Below are positions 56,909-64,000 of a DNA stretch of 64,000 nt, piece by piece. The number at the start of each line of letters is the position of its first letter. Within the stretch, counting starts at the first letter, position 1. The DNA comes from Silene conica (taxonomy: Eukaryota > Streptophyta > Magnoliopsida > Caryophyllales > Caryophyllaceae): positions 68,477,681-68,541,680 of the forward strand of contig CM055315.2 of the NCBI GenBank assembly GCA_029255685.2, read 5' to 3'. The position numbers and the translations under genes are program-made. The notes under the pieces were generated by a model that was not told the origin of the DNA, searched no databases, and saw only the letters and a program-made list of their open reading frames with translations.

Positions 56909-59684
56909 CTACACCGAATCACTCTCACTAAAATTAGTGAAGTCTTCAAAAGCACCAGGTGCCTCGGTTTGTTTGTTTTGAGTACGCATTTCCTCTATTT
57001 CGACAGGTAACAAGGTGTCGCAAACCACTCTTGCAGCACGCAATGCTTTTGGACAACCTGAAACAAAGAGAAATACATGAAGAATAAAAGCAAGGGAGAG
57101 AGGCTTGTCAAAAAAACGTGACCAGATTGATGGTGAATACCTGCAACAGGGCAATTGTTTGTTTTGGTCGCCTGCTTTATATATAGCATAATTGCTTCCT
57201 TTTCATAGACATGCTTGCAATCCATGCTGCCATATTGAACATGTTGAGAACATTGGCAAGGTAGATGTAACAGAAAAGATAGCATCTTTAAATAATTTAG
57301 TAATTACTTGTTCTCTCTAGGTAACAAAGGTTCAATTTATGAGCACTTGAAAGTTGAAACTGAATCAAGGATGCAACCAAAGACTCTGACTTATCAACAG
57401 GCAAATGTAAATAGCAGAATGTGTTTGGGCCTTTGTGTGTATCGTTCTACAGTCTTAACCCTTAATTCAATATTTGCTTCTATGGTGTACGCGTATCTGT
57501 ATGGCGGTTGATGCTGTGATACTAATACCATTTGATGACCCCAACTCACTTTTCTTAGTAAACTAGATCACAGTTAATTAACAGTAACTGGTTAGGCTTG
57601 ACAATTCAATCATTTCATCTTTTCTGGAAGATCATGAACATAATCTGTTTATTGACTACTTAACACACAATTGACTGTACAAGAAGAATAATTTCTTCCT
57701 TCTAACCCAAATCACTCGAAAGAAAATATTGAGTACAAACCTTCGAACAGGTTCCGATAGGTCAGTGACAGCTTTCCCAGTTATTGGGCACAATGTATTC
57801 AGAAGTCCAAATTGTGTAGTAGTCATCACGATTTCTTCCTGCTCTTCGCCAGGCATTGGCTGACCTGCATGATGAACGTTCTGCAACCAAGCCGTACCAA
57901 GACATAAGCAATATAGCCTACATGCACATATGAAAAATACACAGTGGAGTGGCAGCTAAAATATACCCCGTATACAAATAATGTACAGTTGAAGACATAC
58001 AAAGTATATCCAACATATGCATATGAAAATAGAATGTGGAGTAACAACTAAAATAGAAATGAATAGTGTTGCTCAGCATGTTTTTTTTTTCTGTCTGCAA
58101 GTCTTTTGACAATTTAACCATACAATTCACAGATCTAAATGAGTTCACTGCCATGCATGTGACCTTAACACGTTAACATCAGTTCCTAATTTCAGAAAAA
58201 CAAATAAAATTATTACACTTGATTACACAGCTTGAACCGGCTGACTCAAAAATATGAAGTGCACAAAACTGAATGCAACATACCCAAACGGCTTCTCTGA
58301 AGCGACGTAGGAAAGGATCCTTTTGAAGATTTGCAGCAGATTGACCCTTGAACTTTGATTTTTCATCATCAAGCATCTTCTTAAAGTTAGTTAACTATAA
58401 ATTTAAGCACATATAAAACTCTCAGACCATCAGAAATTTAGTACGAGTAATAACAAATACAAAAGGATGAGACTGGCTCAGTCATGGAACCTGCGGACCA
58501 GGCTGGTATTTTTCGCCGACCGATTGCATAACACTGGAAAAGCTATTGCATTCCTCATTAGCATATAATAGTTCTAAAACAGCGTCTTCAAGCTCTTTTA
58601 CCTGTACATCCGTTTGATCCTTAGCTCTCAGAATAGAAGCTGAACTTACTGTCATGATCAATACCAAGACTCGATATCTAAACAATAAAAGAACATGTTG
58701 AACAGAAACGTTGGCAATCTAGAATCCTATGAGTCTATGACCCACATCGAAATTGGTTTACTCATCATTGCATGAGCTCATATTGTAGACCCTAAAAAAC
58801 ATCCCCGTTTTGTAGGATATCTACTCTTTTTCTAAAGTTTGAGACTCTGTTACTAAGCTTTCAGCTTCCCGTGTCTAAATGTTCCGACTTCCTTACATGA
58901 CATGATACTCTCACTCCATTTTATTCTAAGTAAATAGGTCAGTACGAAAAACCTTGGACCCTTATCACCTCTTTGAATGAGGAAGCTTATCATCTTACAG
59001 CTCATACAATTCTCCCAGTAATGTTATTATCATTTTATCGTCCTCGTATTTCACAAAATAGTCATATCTAAGATTTGACACCATGTCACATCCAACACTT
59101 GAAGCTGAGTCGGAGTAAAATCAAAGTGAACGCTTACACTTTGATACTGTAAGTTTTAGTTCTGTTCGTTACACCACATTTATCTTCGGAAATTCAACTA
59201 CTAATCACACCAACAACCTGGATTGTCATACGCATGAATACATAACAGTTGTTCTATCAAGGAAACTAAGCTAAAAATCAATCATTCCTGATCCATCTGA
59301 TCACTCGTAAATTCAAACACTATCTCTCCCCAAAATTAAGTTGAATACTAGTCTTTGATCTAGCATAAACTAAAACAAAAGTTGAATTTAATTGAGAAAA
59401 GAGTTTAAACAATAACCTGCTGAGTTCGATTAAGTTTCTCCATTTCGACAGCGATTTCTTGCATCGCGTAAATGGATTTCCGAATATCCTGAAATCGCAA
59501 ATACAATCATGGTTAAGTAATCCGAAATAAAACGGAAACAGAAGAAAGAAGAAATACACCAAAAAAAGGAAGAGAGAAAATATAATACGGCAAGAATAGG
59601 CTGATTATCGGAGGACAATGTGTTAACTGCGTTTTTAATTTTGGTCGGAACATCGCTTGCTCGATTTGCAGATGTGGACGCCAT
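56909..59684 (-). CDS. MMS21: E3 SUMO-protein ligase MMS21/HPY2, seven exons, 260 aa
   Basis: NSE2 subunit of the SMC5/6 complex: attaches SUMO to chromatin and cell-cycle proteins, acting in DNA repair and meristem maintenance. Exons: 59684-59589, 59488-59417, 58619-58491, 58394-58284, 57880-57741, 57226-57141, 57057-56909 (stop TAG). All are GT-AG and in phase. The N-terminal half is helical (AMQEIAVEMEKLNR, VKELEDAVLELL, SVGEKYQP), as expected for docking on SMC5. The SP-RING has Cys167 (TLCPITGK), Cys186 and His188 (MDCKHVYEK), and Cys208 and Cys213 (NNCPVAGCP). FREAVWNVHHAGQPMPG is a family signature. Length agrees with Arabidopsis (249 aa). Confidence 0.95.
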
Positions 59685-59923
59685 TTTCGTGTCAATTTCT
59701 TTATTTTGTGCTTAATTTCTAAGTGTTTTAGGGTTTCAACCTGAATTCAGAGGGAAATCTATGCTTGTGGGGTTTTGGCGGGATATACAATATACCTAGA
59801 TTATTGTGCACTATCGGTTTTATAATTAAAACATTTTTGTTTTTCTATTGTTTACTAGGGTTATTTTTAATTAAAGATCATAGTGTTATCACATATGAAA
59901 TCTATATTTTTTTTTACATTAGT

Positions 59924-60113
59924 AGGTCTTGTTTGCAACGGCTCACTAATTATGACGGATATTTTGTGAGACAAAATGGATACAAAATGAGTTAATAGAG
60001 AAAGGGACCACTTGAATAGTGTTGGAGAAAGAGAAAAAGTGGGTATTTTGTGAGAAAAAATGGTATCCGTCACAAACTTGCGACGGATAGTGCCGTTCCA
60101 AATAAGAATTTGT
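59924..60113. mobile_element. MITE of the CCGTCACAAG family (copy A2)
   Basis: Near-identical interior to 9306-9495: GACGGATATTTTGTGAGACA at the left, ATGGTATCCGTCACAAAC and TTGCGACGGATAGTGCC at the right. It lies about 240 bp upstream of the MMS21 start codon. Confidence 0.7.
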
Positions 60114-60267
60114 GTTTTTACATAGGTTTTTTTACAATTTTATTATTGTTATTTTTCCTCAATCTCCCTCTCTCAAACTCAACTGCCCACTTCTTCCTTC
60201 CCCTCCCTTGCTCTAGCATCCCTAGAAATACAAATATGTATCAACGTACTACCTCACGCTTTTCTTA

Positions 60268-60470
60268 ATTTTAGAACATATAAATTTTTTTTTTGAACTT
60301 ATTGCCTGAAATTTTATTTGTCTTTGAACATATGAGTATTTTTTGAGCTTCTTACCTTAAACTTTATTTGTTTTTTAGCATATAGATAATTTTTTTTGGA
60401 GCTTATTACGTCAAACTTTATTTGTTTTTGAGCATTTGTGTATTTTTCTGAGCTTATTAAAATTTATAAG
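60268..60470. repeat. tandem repeat, about four copies of 50-60 bp
   Basis: GAGCTTATTAC(G)T(C)AAACTTTATTTG followed by TTTTTGAGCATAT recurs about four times with drift. Non-coding. Confidence 0.6.
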
Positions 60471-60479
60471 TTGGATTTT

Positions 60480-61118
60480 AATATTTTTAGGTTAAAAATA
60501 AAATACAACTAAGGTGGTTTGGTTGGCGATCTATAAGAAAAGGAAAGGGAAACAAAGTTACTCGTTTCTTTGTTGGTGTTTGTTTGACACAAAAAAAGAA
60601 TGAAACCCCCTTCTCTATCCCTCAATCTATCTAATTCCCTACCTCCCCAGATTTCATTATCATTGTTACCCTTCCACCACACTTGCGACTACTACACTAG
60701 CCGCCACCACCATGAGCACTGCCACTGCCACCGCCATGACACCCCCACCCCCACCACCGCCATGACACCCCACCACCATCAACCGCCGACAGTAGAGAAA
60801 TGGTTGTTTGTGGTGGTGTGTGTTATTGTGGTAGGAATGAGTGTGAATGAATCACTAGCTGTATAACCAAATAACAACTTAAGTTTTAGATAATCCATTA
60901 CCTTTCCCTCTCCTAGCTTTTATGTTTTCTTTTTCCTTTCCATTTCTAAACGTCCCCTAACTTTATAGCTAATGTTTTTGAATTTAATGTTTTAATAACT
61001 GAGATTAGAAACTTTTTATCAATACCCATAATTTTTATAAAATAAAATTCAAACACATTATAATAAATATTCAAAAACTATACGTTTAGTCAGAGGATGA
61101 CCTTCAAATCAAATTAGT
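60480..61118. other. intergenic, no gene seen
   Basis: Contains a CCACCACC/CCGCCATGACACC-type low-complexity run at 60690-60790, which gives a spurious Pro/His-rich frame. Nothing else recognised. Confidence 0.45.
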
Positions 61119-61126
61119 GGTGTGTG

Positions 61127-61617
61127 TAGGGCTGTACACTGGGCCGGGCCGGGTCGAAAAAAATCAGCCCTGGCACGGCCCTAAAACAATATAGGGCTGG
61201 GCTGGGCCAGAAAAAGCCAGCCCTGGCCCAGCCCTGTAGGGCTGTCGGTTGGGCTGTTGGGCCGGGCCGGGCCAGGCTTTTCCTTTTTCCCAAAACAAAG
61301 TGGCAGAGGGTAATCACTCAAGTTGAATCTGATTGGTTCTAACAAACATGTATAGACAGATAGATTTCGAAACATATATCTTCCTTTATATAGGAAAAAA
61401 GCAAAAAAATTCTATCTTTTTCTGGAAAAAAGCCATGTTACTTCTGCCGGGCCGGGCCGGGCAATAATTTGTCCCGGGTTGATAATAGGGCCGGGCTGCC
61501 AAAATCCGGCCCTGGCCCTAACATCTACCGGGCTGGGCTGGCCCGGTCCTTGCCCTATGTGGGCTGGAAAAAGTTGGCCTGTGTTACAGGGCTGGCCCGC
61601 ACTTTTGTCCAGCTCTA
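61127..61617. mobile_element. hAT-type MITE, GGGCCGGGC family, 491 bp
   Basis: The ends TAGGGCTGTACACTGGGCC and GGCCCGCACTTTTGTCCAGC(TCTA) are imperfect inverse copies. A perfect 8-bp duplication GGTGTGTG flanks it (61119-61126, 61618-61625). The interior is full of GGGCTGGGC/GCCCAGCCC words that fold back on each other. Non-coding. Confidence 0.88.
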
Positions 61618-61625
61618 GGTGTGTG

Positions 61626-62023
61626 TACCTATATAGGATATAGCAACTTAGTTTTGTGAAGAAACCTTATAATGTGCAGCTTAGCTGTCATATAGTTAGT
61701 CGGTAGAGCAACAGCAACATCCATCAAATAAGAAAGCAAGGAACATTTATACGCCATACTCTACAATAATTAAACACAGATCACTATCATCATAATATAT
61801 AATAATACTACTACTAATACTAACATTATTATTGCCTGGTTGGATGTATTTCAGTTTCTTGTAGTATGAACTTAGTCAAAAGGTTTGCTAAATTCTTCAT
61901 TTACTTTATCTCCTTTCTCTTTTATGTCTTCCTTTTTATTTCTTTTCATAGAGAAGAGATCATAGGAGAGCATATCAAGCAAGGTAGCTGAGTAGGTGAT
62001 TGCCCTTTTGGAGATCCGAAAAT
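61626..62023 (+). other. upstream region of the TAXIMIN gene
   Basis: Probable promoter and leader. ATCATCATAATATATAATAA at about 61790 is TATA-rich. No other feature recognised. Confidence 0.35.
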
Positions 62024-62464
62024 ATGAAAGAAGAAATTGTGGTAGAAGTAATAAGTCATCATCATCATCACAAAGACGACGAAGAAGAAGAGGAACCCAA
62101 GAGGAGAGGTTGCAGGCCAATAGCATTCTTGCTTAGTGTTCCGTTTGCCATTTGCGGGGTTCTCCTATCTCTTGCTGGTGGCCTTGTTTGGATTCTTGGG
62201 TATGCTTCCTTTCAACTCTTCATCTCATTTTCATATTTGTTTTTAAAATCAGGCATCAGGGTCTGATCTCTGCTATTGATGTTGTATACTTATATGTTTA
62301 TGATGGTAGAGTTGGAAGTAATCTTGTTTGGGTTGAACAGGTCATTGTTGACTTACGTTTGCCCATGTCTGAGCTTTTGTGCCGACCTTTCAAATACAGC
62401 TATGGATTTCATAAAGTTCCCTATCACTGTCTTCACATGGTTTATTGACAAGATCCCCTTCTGA
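62024..62464 (+). CDS. TAXIMIN-type signalling peptide, two exons, 99 aa
   Basis: Small conserved Cys-containing plant peptide family; TAXIMIN1/2 affect lateral organ separation and specialised metabolism. Exons 62024-62199 and 62341-62464, donor TTGG|GTATGC, acceptor GAACAG; the joined frame gives CRPIAFLLSVPFAICGVLLS followed by a Cys-rich TYVCPCLSFCADL stretch. The C-terminus WFIDKIPF fits the family (ending like WFxxQIPC), except that the last residue is Phe rather than Cys. The ATG at 62024 gives a 29-residue N-terminus with HHHHHKDDEEEEEPKRR, longer than the short start of the canonical peptides. Two hydrophobic stretches could span or enter the membrane. Confidence 0.85.
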
Positions 62465-63743
62465 ATTATTTTTTGAGGTCACCACTGCTATTAATCTGCC
62501 ATCTATATATTCTTCGTATTTTCAAGTTGAAGTACTGAAGTTGGAACCAAAAAATGAGTAGCTTCTTTCTTCTTAGCCATGCATTTTGATGATACTCCCA
62601 AAGTCTCACTGTCTCAATCATTTGTTTAGCTTTGATTAATCCATTTGTTTAAGTTTTTTAATTCTTTGTGAGATTTTATTTAATCAAAGGTAAACAAATG
62701 ATTGGAACGGAAGAAATATATATATTGAGGTTTTGTGATCTTAATATTATGAGGCTCGGCATGTTGAGCTGCTTCATTTAATTGTAATATTGGTAGCAAC
62801 AAAGGGCATCACAGATAGGAATTGTACACTTTGTATTGATGAATCTATGTGTGTATAAGTTGTTGGTGTTACCTTTTTCAGAGTTGATGAATTTACTTAC
62901 CTGTTTATCTAAAAAACCAAAGCCAAATGTCTTTCATGTTTCATCTTTGAGGCTTTCACACAAGAGTAGTAGTTAGTGATCATTAATTACAAGCAAATGT
63001 AGCTTGTGCCTTAGGTTCTAATTCCCGAGCTGCGCATGGATCTAGCTTAGGATCGCATTTCACTCTTGGAAAAGAATTGAGGTCGATTCTGCAGGACTCA
63101 AAAAGCTTATCGAATACTTAAGGAATGAACTTAGTCAAAGGGTTTTAGTTGGTGTTTGCTCCGAGTTAACAGTCTGGTTACTACGTACTTCACTGATGCC
63201 TTTTTTTATGTTCTTTGGTGTTGATTGGTAATGTACGGAGCACTGCTTCTGGTGTCGGTCTAATTGTCTTTAGGTTGTTTTTCGTTAGTTGGATTTGTAA
63301 TGCCATGTTAGTTTCACCCAACTTAGGGAAGGTCAACGGATTGTTGCTATCTTACAGTGGCGGACTGGCGGATCTTGACAGAAACAATTACATAGGTCAG
63401 AGTTGGATTTTTTAAACAAAATTTTGGGGGTTGGTTTCATCTTACGGTAAGTACAAAGTATAATACAACCGTTTGTCCAACTCCACCAACACCAAAATCA
63501 CCCACTAGGCGTGACCTACGTGATGATTTTTGTTGTTTTGGTACAAACCCAACTATTCAAGAATTGCTCAAATGAACTTGACTCGAGTTTTGATTGTCTT
63601 AATTTCACATATGCCGAATTCCCAAAGTTTGAGAAGACCAATCTAGTCCTGTGTTTCCAGAGCATCTCCCTTACTTTGCTTGTTGGTTACACATTTCGGG
63701 GGCAGACTTTTTGGTTACATGTACAATGATTCTAGATCAAAGA
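62465..63743. other. 3' flank of TAXIMIN and intergenic sequence
   Basis: No further gene recognised. An inverted pair AATCATTTGTTTA / TAAACAAATGATTG at 62616-62704 suggests a small MITE of about 90 bp. The frames at 63215-63729 show no known domain. Confidence 0.4.
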
Positions 63744-63950
63744 TGTTACTATATTTTCCAGATTTGATTAACGTCACTAATAGAATATGTAAATATTCTT
63801 TGTATATTTTCATTGTATGCATGTCTTATTGTTACTTTAATAATAGGATAGTTAGCTTGTAATTAGGTTAACATCTAAACTATATATATGCATGTACGTA
63901 ATGTGATATCCTTCAAGGATAATAATATCTTATATGGTATCAAGTCTATC
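63744..63950 (+). mobile_element. copia-type 5' LTR and primer site entering from the right edge
   Basis: Starts TGTTACTATATTTTCC, has CTATATATATGC as TATA-like sequence, and runs to 63934. TGGTATCAAGTC (63935-63946) is a variant of the initiator-tRNA-Met primer site. A leader then leads to an ATG at 63990 (ATGGCTCCAAA), a likely gag start cut off by the window. The LTR start is inferred from TG only. Confidence 0.6.
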
Positions 63951-64000
63951 TTCCTCCCCAAACCCTACTTCTTTCTCTCTGCCGTCTCCATGGCTCCAAA

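Noticed and set aside
5911..59684. RDM4, ERI1-like nuclease and MMS21 as a silencing or genome-stability gene cluster
   Set aside because: They are tens of kilobases apart, on different strands, separated by unrelated genes and transposons; nothing in the sequence suggests joint function.
60600..60866. Pro/His-rich small protein
   Set aside because: Low-complexity CCACCACC sequence without introns, conserved motif or neighbouring exon.

Overview
This is nuclear DNA from a flowering plant, most likely a eudicot. It is AT-rich, its genes have many introns with plant-type splice sites, and it is packed with plant transposon families: Ty3 and copia LTR elements, a 5S-carrying Cassandra-type LTR, Helitrons, RTE and L1-type LINEs, hAT/Harbinger/Mutator/Stowaway elements. 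The species cannot be fixed from sequence alone. Some repeat styles feel like Caryophyllales, but that is only an impression.

Seven host genes look intact and could be spliced by hand in consistent reading phase: an RDM4/DMS4-like IWR1-domain protein (minus, 5911-9012, nine exons); a DUF1685 protein (minus, 26829-29668, two exons); an intronless CC-NBS-LRR resistance-type gene (minus, 39837-42779); an ERI1-like 3'-5' exoribonuclease (plus, 47474-54086, seven exons); a UGT79-type glycosyltransferase (plus, 54964-56340, intronless); an MMS21/HPY2 SUMO ligase (minus, 56909-59684, seven exons); and a TAXIMIN-type peptide (plus, 62024-62464, two exons). An RPA1-like fragment with five splice-intact exons lies at 3503-4631. 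The genes show no operon-like relation; they sit as islands between transposons.

Layout: 0-5 kb holds a Harbinger MITE, a Helitron end, a Cassandra-like LTR and the RPA fragment. 5-9 kb is RDM4. 10.3-15.7 kb is a complete 5484-bp Ty3 element with 580-bp LTRs and a CGTAT target duplication, but decayed coding. 15.7-22.3 kb is gene-poor relic DNA. 22.3-26.5 kb looks like one very long LTR, interrupted by a Mutator-like element and containing three kinds of hairpin repeat. 26.8-29.7 kb is the DUF1685 gene. 30.9-37.4 kb is a Helitron/MITE/TRIM cluster. 37.3-39 kb is a truncated copia element, followed by the NLR. 44.6-46.9 kb is a 2.3-kb hAT-type element with nested MITEs. 47.2-62.5 kb is the gene-rich end. 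A copia element enters at the right edge.

The most unusual signal is in the long LTR-like segment. It carries eleven tandem units with an invariant core of about 24-27 nt whose flanking arms differ from unit to unit but in several units remain complementary to each other. Two other nearby hairpin families are also present, one of which also covaries.
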